Counted from the first letter of the stretch, positions 23,518 through 31,962 are shown. The stretch is DNA of 35,362 bases from Candidatus Zipacnadia bacterium (GCA_029820945.1 JALGUJ010000042.1:1-35362), one strand, 5' to 3'. Notes: generated from the letters alone by a model not told the origin. Numbers and translations are program-made.

Positions 23518-25542
23518 ATGGACCTCGACTCGCAGTTTGCTGCCCACGAGGTCATCAAGCGCGATGGAGAGCGCGTGCCGTTCGACCGGTCGCGCATCGA
23601 GGCCGCCATCCTCAAGGCGGGACGGGCGACGGGCGAGTTCGCAGAGGATGAAGCCGCGGAGCTGACAGCGCAGGTCCTCAAGGTCATTCAACACCGGCGT
23701 TGGTCGGACAGTCCCTCCGTCGAGCAGATCCAGGACATCGTCGAGCAGGTTCTGATCGAGGCCAACTACTTCGCCACGGCGCGCGCCTACATCGTGTACC
23801 GCGAGCAGCGCAAGCGGGTGCGCGACGACCAGAAGGTCCTCATCGACGCAATCGGCTCGGTCAACGAGTACCTCGAAGAGGCGGACTGGCGCGTACACGC
23901 CAACGCCAACCAGGGGTACTCGCTGGGCGGGCTGATCCTCAACGTGGCCGGCAAGGTCACCGCCAACTACTGGCTCAGCGAGGTCTATCCCGCGGAGATC
24001 GGTCGGGCCCACCGCCGCGGGGACGTGCACATCCACGACCTCGACATGCTCTCGGGCTACTGCGCAGGCTGGTCGCTGCGCCAGCTCCTCTACGAGGGCT
24101 TCAACGGCGTGCCGGGCAAGGTCGAGGCGGCGCCGGCAAGGCACATGTCCAGCGCCGTCGGCCAGATGGTCAACTTCCTCGGCACGCTGCAGAACGAGTG
24201 GGCGGGCGCGCAGGCCTACAGCAGCTTCGACACCTATCTCGCACCCTTCGTGCGCGCCGACCACATGCGCTACGGCGACGTCAAGCAGTGCGTGCAGGAG
24301 TTCGTCTACAACCTCAACGTCCCGTCGCGCTGGGGGACGCAGACGCCCTTCACGAACATCACGCTGGACTGGACCTGCCCGGCCGACCTGCGCGAGCAGG
24401 AGCCGCACATCGGCGGGGAGCCGGCCGGCTTCACCTACGGAGAGCTCGAGGAGGAGATGGCGACGATCAACCGCGCCTTCCTCGAGGTCATGGTCGCGGG
24501 CGACTGGCGCGGGCGCGTCTTCACCTTCCCGATACCGACCTACAACATCACCCGCGACTTCGATTGGGACCATCCGAACTCCACGCTGCTGTTCGAGATG
24601 ACCGCCAAGTACGGTATCCCCTACTTCCAGAACTTCCTTAACTCCGACCTTGAGCCGCACATGGTGCGCTCGATGTGCTGCCGGCTGCAGCTCGATCTTC
24701 GGGAGCTGCTCAGGCGCGGCAACGGCCTGTTCGGCTCGGCCGAGCAGACCGGGTCCGTCGGCGTCGTGACGCTCAACTGCGCGCGGGTCGGCTACCTCTC
24801 GCGCGGAGACCACGATGCCTTCTACAGTCGCATCGACGGGCTGCTGGAGCTTGCGCGGGACAGCCTCGAGCTGAAGCGCAAGACCGTGGAGCGCTGCATC
24901 GAGAACGCCCTGCTGCCATACACCCAGCGCTATCTCGGGACGCTGCGCAATCACTTCAGCACCATCGGCGTCAACGGCATCAACGAGTGCGTCGCGAACT
25001 TCACGGGCGGCAGCCACGACATCACCGATGACTGGGGCCGGCAGTTCGCCATCGACCTGCTCACGCATATCCGCGAGAAGATGGTGGAGTTCCAGCAGGA
25101 GACGGGCCATCTGTACAACCTCGAGGCGACGCCGGCCGAGAGCGCGACCTACCGCTTCGCCCGCGAGGACGGGAAGCGGTACCCGGACATCATCCAGGCC
25201 GGCCCCGAGGCGGCGCCCTACTACACCAACTCCAGCCAGCTTCCGGTCGGCTGGACCGACGACCCATTCAGGGCGCTGGAGCACCAGGAGCCGCTGCAGC
25301 GGCTCTACACCGGCGGCACGGTCTTCCACATGTACATGTCCGAGCGCATCAGCAGCTCCGAGGCGTGCAAGAACCTGGTCCGCCGCACGCTGGAACGCTT
25401 CAGGATACCGTATCTGACGATCACGCCAACGTTCTCGATCTGCCCGCGCCACGGCTACCTCCCCGGCGAGCACGAATTCTGCCCCAAGTGCGACGCCGAG
25501 AAGCTGGCGGAGAAACGTGCCGCCAGGCACGCGGCCGGCTGA
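23518..25542 (+). CDS. nrdD: Anaerobic ribonucleoside-triphosphate reductase, catalytic part (lacks glycyl-radical segment)
   Basis: A 674-residue class III ribonucleotide reductase large chain, which makes deoxyribonucleotides without oxygen. An ATP cone occupies about residues 8-100 (EVIKRDGERVPFDRSRIEAA). The ten-stranded barrel follows: GDVHIHDLDMLSGYCAGW, NEWAGAQAYSSFDT, FVYNLNVPSRWG, then SMCCRLQLDLREL with Cys387/Cys388, one of which should be the thiyl-radical cysteine, and GSVGVVTLNCARVGYLS. A C-terminal zinc site is formed by Cys642, His645, Cys655 and Cys658 (CPRHGYLPGEHEFCPKCD). The protein ends 16 residues later, so the RVxGY glycyl-radical loop found at the end of normal NrdD is missing. 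That loop is encoded by the next gene in another frame. ATG at 23518 follows GGAGG by 11 bases. A one-base sequencing error between 25517 and 25542 would fuse the two. Confidence 0.93.
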   Translation: MDLDSQFAAHEVIKRDGERVPFDRSRIEAAILKAGRATGEFAEDEAAELTAQVLKVIQHRRWSDSPSVEQIQDIVEQVLIEANYFATARAYIVYREQRKRVRDDQKVLIDAIGSVNEYLEEADWRVHANANQGYSLGGLILNVAGKVTANYWLSEVYPAEIGRAHRRGDVHIHDLDMLSGYCAGWSLRQLLYEGFNGVPGKVEAAPARHMSSAVGQMVNFLGTLQNEWAGAQAYSSFDTYLAPFVRADHMRYGDVKQCVQEFVYNLNVPSRWGTQTPFTNITLDWTCPADLREQEPHIGGEPAGFTYGELEEEMATINRAFLEVMVAGDWRGRVFTFPIPTYNITRDFDWDHPNSTLLFEMTAKYGIPYFQNFLNSDLEPHMVRSMCCRLQLDLRELLRRGNGLFGSAEQTGSVGVVTLNCARVGYLSRGDHDAFYSRIDGLLELARDSLELKRKTVERCIENALLPYTQRYLGTLRNHFSTIGVNGINECVANFTGGSHDITDDWGRQFAIDLLTHIREKMVEFQQETGHLYNLEATPAESATYRFAREDGKRYPDIIQAGPEAAPYYTNSSQLPVGWTDDPFRALEHQEPLQRLYTGGTVFHMYMSERISSSEACKNLVRRTLERFRIPYLTITPTFSICPRHGYLPGEHEFCPKCDAEKLAEKRAARHAAG

Positions 25543-25573
25543 CGCGGGCGTGTCAGGCCGGGGAAGAGAAGAG

Positions 25574-25795
25574 ATGACAGCGATGGACCGCGACAGAGAG
25601 ACCACTGCAGCAGACGTCGAGCTCGACGAATCCGAGCGGACCCGTTGCGAGATCTGGACCCGGGTGATGGGCTACTATCGTCCGGTGTCGATGTGGAATG
25701 CCGGGAAGCAGTCGGAGTACGCCGACCGGCGCGCCTTCAGGGAGCCGCCCGCGGCCTACCACGAGCCATCCGGGCAGGAGAAGCTGGGGATCTGA
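25574..25795 (+). CDS. Stand-alone glycyl-radical subunit of anaerobic ribonucleotide reductase
   Basis: A 73-residue protein encoded 31 bases after the nrdD stop, in a different frame. Residues 22-55 read RTRCEIWTRVMGYYRPV, then SMWNAGKQSEYADRRAF, which is the conserved C-terminal segment of NrdD. Gly33 in RVMGYYRP is the expected glycyl radical, and the WNxGKxxEYxxRxxF part follows as in full-length enzymes. Residues 1-21 are acidic and linker-like. GGGGAAGAGAAGAG precedes the ATG at 25574; the ATG at 25583 is an alternative start. The nrdG gene follows after four bases. By analogy to GrcA/YfiD, the free-standing glycyl-radical cofactor of pyruvate formate-lyase, it could dock onto NrdD and be activated by NrdG. 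The alternative, a frameshift in a single nrdD gene, has to be excluded. Confidence 0.8.
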   Translation: MTAMDRDRETTAADVELDESERTRCEIWTRVMGYYRPVSMWNAGKQSEYADRRAFREPPAAYHEPSGQEKLGI

Positions 25796-25799
25796 GGCC

Positions 25800-26534
25800 A
25801 TGGACCGGACGGCCACCAGCGCTCGACTGCGCGTCGGGGGCTTCGAGCCGCTGACCACCGTCGATTGGGAGGGGCGCCTCTCGGCAGTCGTCTTCCTCCA
25901 GGGCTGCCCCTGGCGCTGCCGATACTGCCACAACTCCGAGCTGGCCCCGCTGACCGCGCCGGGGATGCGCCCCTGGGCCGAGATCTATGAGGATCTGCAG
26001 GCCCGCCGGGGGTTCATCGACGCCGTGGTCTTCAGCGGCGGGGAGCCGACCCTCCAGTCGGACCTTCCCCTGGCCATGCGCGAGGCCGCGGAGCTGGGGT
26101 TCGAGGTGGCGCTGCACACCAACGGCTTCGACCCCGATGCCCTCAGGCGCGCGCTTGATAGCGGGGCCGTGGACTACGTCGCGCTGGACGTGAAGGCGCC
26201 CTTCGAGGAGTACGAGCTAATTACCCAGATCCCCAACTCCGGCCTCGCCGCCCGGCGATCGGTGCGTGTGCTGCTCGACTCTGGCGTCGACCACGAGCTG
26301 CGCACCACCTACCACCCGGCGCTGCTGAGCAAGGACCATCTGCGCCAGATCGCGGCGGAGGTGGCGGAGATGGGCGCGGCCCGGTGGATCATCCAGCTCT
26401 TCCGTCCCGAGGGCTGCCCGGTGCGCTGGCTGAGGGAGTCGATCCTGCTGCCGGCCGAGGTTCCGCCGGCGCTGCGCTCGGAGCTGTCGGAGCTGATCGA
26501 CGAGTTCGGCGTGCGCGGCGATCTCGAGGACTGA
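25800..26534 (+). CDS. nrdG: Anaerobic ribonucleotide reductase activating enzyme (radical SAM)
   Basis: A 244-residue radical S-adenosylmethionine protein. The CxxxCxxC iron-sulfur motif is CPWRCRYC (Cys36, Cys40, Cys43), preceded by VVFLQGC, the usual activase opening. VFSGGEPTLQSDL (about 80-92) is the GGE motif that binds methionine of SAM; VDYVALDVKAPFEEY is typical of the NrdG/PflA group. It would abstract the hydrogen from the conserved glycine of the ribonucleotide reductase, here Gly33 of the small neighbour. The gene begins four bases after the stop of that small gene, with GAGG overlapping the spacer, so translation is coupled. It is of the longer type found with the NrdD forms of Thermotoga and clostridia. 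It converges with the FAD oxidoreductase gene at its 3' end, six bases apart. Confidence 0.93.
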   Translation: MDRTATSARLRVGGFEPLTTVDWEGRLSAVVFLQGCPWRCRYCHNSELAPLTAPGMRPWAEIYEDLQARRGFIDAVVFSGGEPTLQSDLPLAMREAAELGFEVALHTNGFDPDALRRALDSGAVDYVALDVKAPFEEYELITQIPNSGLAARRSVRVLLDSGVDHELRTTYHPALLSKDHLRQIAAEVAEMGAARWIIQLFRPEGCPVRWLRESILLPAEVPPALRSELSELIDEFGVRGDLED

Positions 26535-26540
26535 GCGGCC

Positions 26541-28409
26541 TCAGACGCGGCGGCCCAGTAGCCTGGCGGCGTAGCGCCTGACCGGCAGGCGGGGGTCATC
26601 CACGAAGCTCCGGATGATCGCCTCCCCCTCGGCGTCGCCCATGGCCCGCAGGGCGCGCGCGGCGGCCAGCCGGAACTTCCACCCCCAGCCGGCGTGACGT
26701 CTCGGGCCCCACGTCTCGGGCGCGAAGCGCTCATCGTCCTCGTGCGCTGCCAGGAAGCGGCGAACCGCGTCGGCGCCCCTCTCGTCCGCCAGCGTCGCCA
26801 GCGCGCTCAGCGCATAGAGCCAGTGCTCGCCGAGGCTCCTGTCCTCGTCCAGCACATCCACGAGCGCCTCGAGCAGGTCGCGGCTCGGGTATCGAGACAG
26901 GCACGCCAACGCGCTCACCCAGCGCGGCTGCACCAAGGACGCGTCGCAGGGCATCGTCTCATCGCGCTCGATGAGCATCTCGGCCAGCAGCGGCCGGGCC
27001 TCCTCCCGCCTGTGCGCGCCCAGCACGAGGGCGGCCCAGCGCGCCGCCTCGCCCTCGCCCGACGCCATCGCCCCGCGCAGCGCCTCAAAGGCGCCGGGCC
27101 CGTGCAGGTACAGCTCGTACATCGCCTGGTCCGGCCGGTCGCTCGACAGCATCTCGACGAGCTCCTCGACCGGCCGCAGCTCCCGGCGCCGGTGCGCCTC
27201 TCCCGCCCTGACCTCGGCCTGGGTCAGGATGCCGCTCTTGATCAGCTCCCGCTGCAGAGCCCCGACGTCGATCTCGCGCGGGGCGACGCCGTCGCGCGCG
27301 GCCAGCGCCGCAGCGATTCCCGCCGCCTCCCCGATGCGGTGCATGTCCTTCTGCATGCGCACCGACGCCTCGGCGTCGTGGGTCATGGAGATGCAGCGCC
27401 CTGCGACCAGCAGGCCGTCGAGGCCGCGCGGCAGCAGGCAGCGATAGGGCAGGTCGCACTGCAGCGCCGTCTTCCGGTTGGCCGTGACGTCGGTCAGCAC
27501 GGTGGCCTGGTGGCTCTCCAGGGCGTAGTCGCGCGCGTGCTGATCGTAGTGGCTGCGGGTCTTGCCGATGGTGTCGCGGAAGCACTGGCCCAGGAAGAGG
27601 TCATCGAGGGTGAGCACGTAGTCGCCGATGATCTGCCGGCTCTCGCGCAGGCCGAGCACCGGAGAGCAGAAGTGCATCCGCTCGTCCTCGGCGTACTCCT
27701 CACGCCAGAGGAAGCGGCGCCCGTCGAGAAAGCCGCGGGAGTAGTCCCAGGGGTCGGTGGGGTCCACGAAGCCGGCGTCGAAGTTGTGGTGCCAGACGTG
27801 CCACTCGCCGCGGGCGACGCCGGGCGTCAGCGAGTAGGCCATGAGCAGCCCGTCGCCCTCCCGGCCCATGGTGAACTCGGCGCCGGCCAGTGCGGCGACG
27901 TCGGCGTCGCCGGTCGCGTCGATGACCACGTCGCAGAGGATCACGCCTCTCCCCCGCTCCCCATCGACGACGACGCCGCGGACGACCCGGTCCTCGACGA
28001 CCGCCCCGACCGCGCAGGTGCGCAGCCAGAGAGCCACGCCCGCCTCCCCGGCCATGCGCGCCAACTCGATCTTGCGCGCCTCGGGGTGGAAGCCGCGGGT
28101 GGAGGCGGAGATGCGCCCGTCGAGGTCCCCGTCGCGGCGGTCCAGCTCATCCTGCAGCCCGCCGCTGAGGCCCCAGTAGTACCAGTGGATCGCCCCACCG
28201 GTGCCCACGCCGCCGAGGAACGGCTGCGGCTCCACGACGATGACGTCGGCGCCCTGCCGGCCCGCGGCGATCGCCGCGATAGCCCCCGCCGGTCCGCCAC
28301 CCGCGACGACGACCTGCGCCGTGGCCAGCACCGCCAGCTCCTCGCCGCCCACCTCCACGATCTCCGGTGCCCCCGGCAGAAGGTCCCTTACCTCGAGCCC
28401 ATCAGCCAT
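26541..28409 (-). CDS. FAD-dependent oxidoreductase with C-terminal HEAT-like repeats
   Basis: A 622-residue protein starting at the ATG 28407-28409, nine bases after GGAGG. Residues 33-43 (VVVAGGGPAGA) form the dinucleotide-binding loop, followed by VIVVEPQPFLGGVGTGG with the FAD-ribose acid. CDVVIDATGDADVAALAG (about 150-167) and LLVAGRCISMTHDAEASVRM (about 365-384) are the hallmarks of the FAD-dependent oxidoreductase family pfam12831. These act in poorly known sugar or cofactor redox steps. From about residue 430 to the end the sequence turns into alpha-helical repeats (EAARWAALVLGAHRR, RWVSALACLSRYPSRDLLEA, FRLAAARALRAMGDAEGEA, LPVRRYAARLLGRR), a HEAT-type array not usual in this family. 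The second oxidoreductase gene lies two bases upstream, so they are coupled. Confidence 0.8.
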   Translation of the reverse strand: MADGLEVRDLLPGAPEIVEVGGEELAVLATAQVVVAGGGPAGAIAAIAAGRQGADVIVVEPQPFLGGVGTGGAIHWYYWGLSGGLQDELDRRDGDLDGRISASTRGFHPEARKIELARMAGEAGVALWLRTCAVGAVVEDRVVRGVVVDGERGRGVILCDVVIDATGDADVAALAGAEFTMGREGDGLLMAYSLTPGVARGEWHVWHHNFDAGFVDPTDPWDYSRGFLDGRRFLWREEYAEDERMHFCSPVLGLRESRQIIGDYVLTLDDLFLGQCFRDTIGKTRSHYDQHARDYALESHQATVLTDVTANRKTALQCDLPYRCLLPRGLDGLLVAGRCISMTHDAEASVRMQKDMHRIGEAAGIAAALAARDGVAPREIDVGALQRELIKSGILTQAEVRAGEAHRRRELRPVEELVEMLSSDRPDQAMYELYLHGPGAFEALRGAMASGEGEAARWAALVLGAHRREEARPLLAEMLIERDETMPCDASLVQPRWVSALACLSRYPSRDLLEALVDVLDEDRSLGEHWLYALSALATLADERGADAVRRFLAAHEDDERFAPETWGPRRHAGWGWKFRLAAARALRAMGDAEGEAIIRSFVDDPRLPVRRYAARLLGRRV

Positions 28410-28411
28410 GG

Positions 28412-29446
28412 TCAGATGCCTCCATCGATGATCTCCGCCGCCGGCCCCGCTCCCGCCAGACCCAGCCTGACGGCGTTCGGCGCGTGCTGGCAGGCCCGCA
28501 TGCTGGCCTCGCCCACGTCGATGGCCGGCGAGACCACCACCAGGCGCTCGGTTCCGGCCGGCAGCATGGCCCCGCGCGTCACATCGAATGTGCCCGCGTC
28601 GCACTCGACCTGCGCGGCCACCGTCGGATCATCGGAGCCGACGAGCACGCGCTCGCGCGGCAGGATCGGGTCATGAGCGATAGTGACGAGGCTTCCCTGG
28701 CGGAACTCGCCGTGCTCCGCGCGCAGCCGCGCCGCGACTTCCGCCATCTGCATCCGGGTCTCGATCTCGAGCGCGTCCCGGTCATCGGTGGGCACGGCGA
28801 ACTCGGCCTCGAGGATCACGTCGCCCGGCCAGACGCCCGGCCAGCACATGACCGTGCCATCGACCAGCGGCAGGTCGTCGCCCACCTCGACGCGGCGGGC
28901 CTCGGACAGGCCGGTCTTCACCATCAGGGCGCGGCGCACGACGGGCTCGCCCGTCTCACGCAACTCGAAGCCCGCGCCGGCCTGCTCCGCGAGCGAGGCC
29001 CCCTGGGTCGCGTCGATGGCGACCGCGGCGCGCGCGGCCATCAGCCCCCACTTGCCGGTCAGCAGCGTGGTCCCGCCCTCGCCCGGATGGGCTCGGACCT
29101 GCAGGAGCATGCGCACTCCGGCCCCGATCGCCAACCGCTCGATGGCGACCTGGGCGGCGACGGGATCGACCATCGTGCCGCGCGCGGCGTTCGCGCCCTC
29201 CAGCTCGCGCACGACCTCGCCCCACAGCTCCGGCGCCGGCAGCGCCGCATCCGGCGGCGCCCAGATGGACATCGCGGCCCAGATCTCGTGGCCGAGCGAC
29301 GTGTGCTCCGCGGCCAGCAGCACGCCGCGGCCACCCCGTGCCAGCGACACCGCCGCCGCCCACCCGCTCAGTCCACCCCCAACCACCAGCGCATCGAAGC
29401 TTCCGAGGTCACGCGCCAGAGCCGCGTCGCGTCGAATGCTGCGCAT
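28412..29446 (-). CDS. FAD-dependent oxidoreductase, companion subunit
   Basis: A 344-residue protein, start at the ATG 29444-29446 with a GGAGGAGGAG stretch upstream. Residues 18-34 (DALVVGGGLSGWAAAVS) make the FAD/NAD dinucleotide loop, with GVLLAAEHTSLGHEIW following. AAVAIDATQG resembles the ATG motif, and SPAIDVGEASMRACQHAPNA near the end resembles the FAD C-terminal motif. It is shorter than the typical 400-600 residue pfam12831 protein and has a reduced central domain, so it may be a partner of the downstream oxidoreductase rather than a complete enzyme. The downstream gene starts two bases after this stop, so the two are translated together. The paired arrangement suggests a heteromeric enzyme (inference). 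It is divergent from an aldo/keto reductase with 140 bases between. Confidence 0.7.
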   Translation of the reverse strand: MRSIRRDAALARDLGSFDALVVGGGLSGWAAAVSLARGGRGVLLAAEHTSLGHEIWAAMSIWAPPDAALPAPELWGEVVRELEGANAARGTMVDPVAAQVAIERLAIGAGVRMLLQVRAHPGEGGTTLLTGKWGLMAARAAVAIDATQGASLAEQAGAGFELRETGEPVVRRALMVKTGLSEARRVEVGDDLPLVDGTVMCWPGVWPGDVILEAEFAVPTDDRDALEIETRMQMAEVAARLRAEHGEFRQGSLVTIAHDPILPRERVLVGSDDPTVAAQVECDAGTFDVTRGAMLPAGTERLVVVSPAIDVGEASMRACQHAPNAVRLGLAGAGPAAEIIDGGI

Positions 29447-29586
29447 GTCGCTCCTCCTCCGTCTCTGCCGGCCGCGCCTCGTTTCCCCTCCCGGCACCGA
29501 CGACCTCCCGAGCGGAGGCGACGGAGGGCCTCGCGATCATGCAGCGAATAGCATCAGCGACGAATGAGCTGAAGGGAGGAAGCAGG

Positions 29587-30609
29587 ATGGAGTACGTGCA
29601 GCTTGGACGGACGGGAACGCGGGTATCGCGCATGTGCCTGGGCACGATGAACATCCGCAGACCGGAGGACGAGGAGGCGTGGACGCAGATCGTCGGCGAG
29701 GCCCTGGACGCGGGCATCAACTTCATCGACACCGCGGACGCGTATGGCCGCGGCATCTCGGAGACCGTGCTCGGCAACATCCTGGCGGCCAATGGCCGCC
29801 GCGATGAGGTGGTGCTGGCGACCAAGGCGGTGGCGCCCATGGGCGAGGGCCCCAACGACCGCGGGGCCAGCCGCTACCACCTCACCCGAGCGGTGGAGGG
29901 GAGCCTCCAGCGCCTGCAGACCGATCGCATCGACCTGTTCTATCTGCACATCGTGGACCTGACCACGCCCATCGATGAGATCCTGGAGACCCTGGAGGTC
30001 CTGGTCCAGCAGGGGAAGCTGCTGTACGTAGGCACTTCGAAGTGGCCGCCGACGCTGATCATGGAGGGCATCGCCTGCTCCGAGGCGCGCGGGCTCCCGC
30101 GGTTCGTGGCTGAGCAGCCGCCTTACCACATATTGGACCGCGGCGTCGAGAACGAGCTGCTGTGGATGTGCATCCGCCAGGGGATCGCGGTCTGCTCCTG
30201 GGGGCCGCTTGCCTACGGCCTGCTGTCGGGCAGGTATCGCAAGGGCGAGAAGCCCTATGAGGGCGGGCGGTTCGCCAGCCATGGGCCGGACAGCACGCGC
30301 TTCACCGAGGCGGCGCTGGACGTGGTCGAGGAGCTGATCCCGCTGGCGGAGGCCCGGGGCGTGACGCTGGCGGAGTGGGCGCACGCGTGGCTGCTGACGC
30401 GCCCGGGGCTGACCGCGCCCATCATCGGTCCACGCACCATCGAGCATCTGCGCTCCACGCTCAGCTCGCTCGAGATCGAGCTGACGGAGGAGGAGCTGGC
30501 GCGCGTGGACGAGCTGGTGCCGCCGGGGCAGTTCGTCAGCAACTTCTACGACGGGAACGTCTACCGCCACATGCGCGAGTCGCTGGCCGATCCGAGCAGC
30601 TACTACTGA
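29587..30609 (+). CDS. Aldo/keto reductase
   Basis: A 340-residue NAD(P)H-dependent oxidoreductase with the complete AKR catalytic tetrad: Asp48 and Tyr53 in FIDTADAYGRG, Lys80 in VVLATKAVAP, and His121 in LFYLHIVD. The N-terminus MEYVQLGRTGTRVSRMCLG is typical. Cofactor-binding features are ISWG-like VCSWGPLAYGLLSGRY (about 200-215) and GPRTIEHLRSTL near 280. It belongs to the bacterial sugar-aldehyde/ketone-reducing AKR subgroup of YajO/YghZ type. GGAGG stands eight bases before the ATG at 29587; a possible ATG at 29540 lacks a binding site and is rejected. The substrate is unknown; sugar or sugar-derived aldehydes are usual. It is divergent from the FAD oxidoreductase pair and ends at a strong bidirectional terminator. 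Confidence 0.92.
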   Translation: MEYVQLGRTGTRVSRMCLGTMNIRRPEDEEAWTQIVGEALDAGINFIDTADAYGRGISETVLGNILAANGRRDEVVLATKAVAPMGEGPNDRGASRYHLTRAVEGSLQRLQTDRIDLFYLHIVDLTTPIDEILETLEVLVQQGKLLYVGTSKWPPTLIMEGIACSEARGLPRFVAEQPPYHILDRGVENELLWMCIRQGIAVCSWGPLAYGLLSGRYRKGEKPYEGGRFASHGPDSTRFTEAALDVVEELIPLAEARGVTLAEWAHAWLLTRPGLTAPIIGPRTIEHLRSTLSSLEIELTEEELARVDELVPPGQFVSNFYDGNVYRHMRESLADPSSYY

Positions 30610-30642
30610 GGGGCGCGCGCAGTCTGTGCGGGACGGCAGGAG

Positions 30643-30674
30643 ACATCGCCCGCTCGACGTGGAGCGGGCGATGT
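30643..30674. terminator. 13-bp perfect hairpin terminator between convergent genes
   Basis: ACATCGCCCGCTC (30643-30655) is exactly complementary to 30662-30674, with loop GACGTG. It sits in the 72-base gap between the convergent aldo/keto reductase and thioredoxin-CcdA genes and can serve both strands. Confidence 0.8.
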
Positions 30675-30681
30675 AGGCCGT

Positions 30682-31845
30682 CTACAGTGAGGCCGCGACG
30701 AGCGCCAGCGTCAGCACCGCGAAGACCACGGCCATGAGCAGCTTCGATGTGGCGGCATGCTCGCGTGCCCAGTTGCGGATCGCCTGCGAGCTCACCCCCG
30801 CCCACACGGCGACGGTCAGCACGATGACCGGCAGCGTGAACATCGCCACATAGAGCGCCAGCATCGGGATGACGCGCGCAACCAGCTTCCCGCGGCTCGA
30901 GAGATAGATCAGCGTTGGCAGGTAGATCTGCCCCGTGCAGAAGAGCTCGAGCAGCGAGACGGCTGCGCCGGCCACGACCGCGAGCGCCAGGAACCACCTG
31001 CCGCGGAGGAGCGTGCGCGTCACCGCATGCCCCGCCCTGAGCAGCGGCCTCGGCAGCTTGAGCGACATCTGCTCGGGCCTGCCACGTTTCGCGCACACAT
31101 AGTCGCGCAACGTCAGCATCGTGAGCACCAGGGTCGCGAGCGCCGCCAGCGGGTAGAGGATCTGCGCGGCCAGCTCGTAGCCCCGCAGCGCCTGCAGGCC
31201 CTTGAAGACGCCGAAGCCCACGCCGAAGTAGGCGATGAACACGCCTCCCGCGAAGAGCAGGCCCGTGGCGAGGATCTCGTTGCCGGTGCGCCCGGAGATC
31301 GACAGAAGCGAGAGCAGGAAGACGAGCGCCGCGAGGGCGCAAGGGTTCACGCCATCCGCCAGGCCGGCCCCTGCCACCGCCGGGACGCCGAAGCGGTCGA
31401 AGAGCTCAACTATCCTCGAGCGAACGTCCGTGGGCTTCGAGGCATCGGGGACCTGCCAGCCCTGCTCCAGCAGCTTCTCCACCGCCGGCGGCAGCCTTGA
31501 CTCGACCTCATCCGTGCCAATGCAGCAGAGGTCGCCGATAAAGGCGACGCTCGATCCGCCCCAGGAATCCTCGGGCACCCCGTAGCTGATGAAGAAGCCG
31601 ACAAGCGCCTCGGTTGCGTCGGGGTCGGCGAGGTTGTACTCGTGGTAGTCGATCTGCGCGTGCTTCTCTACCAGCGGCAGGACGACGTCCCGCCGCACCT
31701 CTCGGCAGGGCGCGCAGCCGGGCGTCCAGAAGAAGTGCAACTCCAGCGGCTCATCCTGCGCCCCGCATTCCTGCGGCACGGCGATGGCGAGGCACGCCAT
31801 CGCGGCCAGCGTGAGAATCAGACGTTGCCGGACGTCGAGAGTCAT
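30682..31845 (-). CDS. Thioredoxin-like / CcdA-type membrane fusion protein
   Basis: A 387-residue protein with a signal-anchor at its N-terminus (residues about 9-29, LILTLAAMACLAIAVPQECG), then a thioredoxin-like domain with Cys44 and Cys47 (TPGCAPCREV) as its redox pair. A second half with six or so membrane segments begins at 167-169 (VNPCALAALVFLLSLLSI), the CcdA-type NPC motif, and has LFCTGQIYLPTLIYL with Cys303 as the likely partner. This layout would move electrons across the membrane to a periplasmic thiol, as DsbD and CcdA do. The order (thioredoxin first, then CcdA) is like that of membrane proteins annotated as cytochrome c biogenesis in clostridia and chloroflexi. I prefer the ATG at 31845; a GTG at 31872 is possible. 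Confidence 0.8.
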   Translation of the reverse strand: MTLDVRQRLILTLAAMACLAIAVPQECGAQDEPLELHFFWTPGCAPCREVRRDVVLPLVEKHAQIDYHEYNLADPDATEALVGFFISYGVPEDSWGGSSVAFIGDLCCIGTDEVESRLPPAVEKLLEQGWQVPDASKPTDVRSRIVELFDRFGVPAVAGAGLADGVNPCALAALVFLLSLLSISGRTGNEILATGLLFAGGVFIAYFGVGFGVFKGLQALRGYELAAQILYPLAALATLVLTMLTLRDYVCAKRGRPEQMSLKLPRPLLRAGHAVTRTLLRGRWFLALAVVAGAAVSLLELFCTGQIYLPTLIYLSSRGKLVARVIPMLALYVAMFTLPVIVLTVAVWAGVSSQAIRNWAREHAATSKLLMAVVFAVLTLALVAASL

Positions 31846-31962
31846 CGCTGGATCACCAGTGAAGATGGCCACGATGATTCTCGCCTCGCCGCCGCATCCG
31901 AGGAGCGGGCGCGAGCGTTGCGCGCGTAGCCACCGCGCATGCCGGCATCACCTCGGCGACGC

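Noticed and set aside
23246-23520. Cobalamin riboswitch in front of nrdD
   Set aside because: A box-like AGCCGAGGAGGTGCC and a GCTGCCCGCACC stretch are present, but the GGTG-AA-CC core and the order of the other elements do not fit. Left as an unassigned structured leader.
25518-25580. TGA read-through or selenocysteine at the end of nrdD
   Set aside because: The reading frame after the TGA does not encode the glycyl-radical loop; that loop is in another frame, so stop-codon recoding cannot join the two.
23455-25605. Long antisense ORF of over 700 codons opposite nrdD
   Set aside because: GC-rich third codon positions give long stop-free shadow frames on the opposite strand; the same is seen opposite thrS (11577-13127) and the FAD oxidoreductase (26694-28676). 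None shows a domain or a ribosome binding site.
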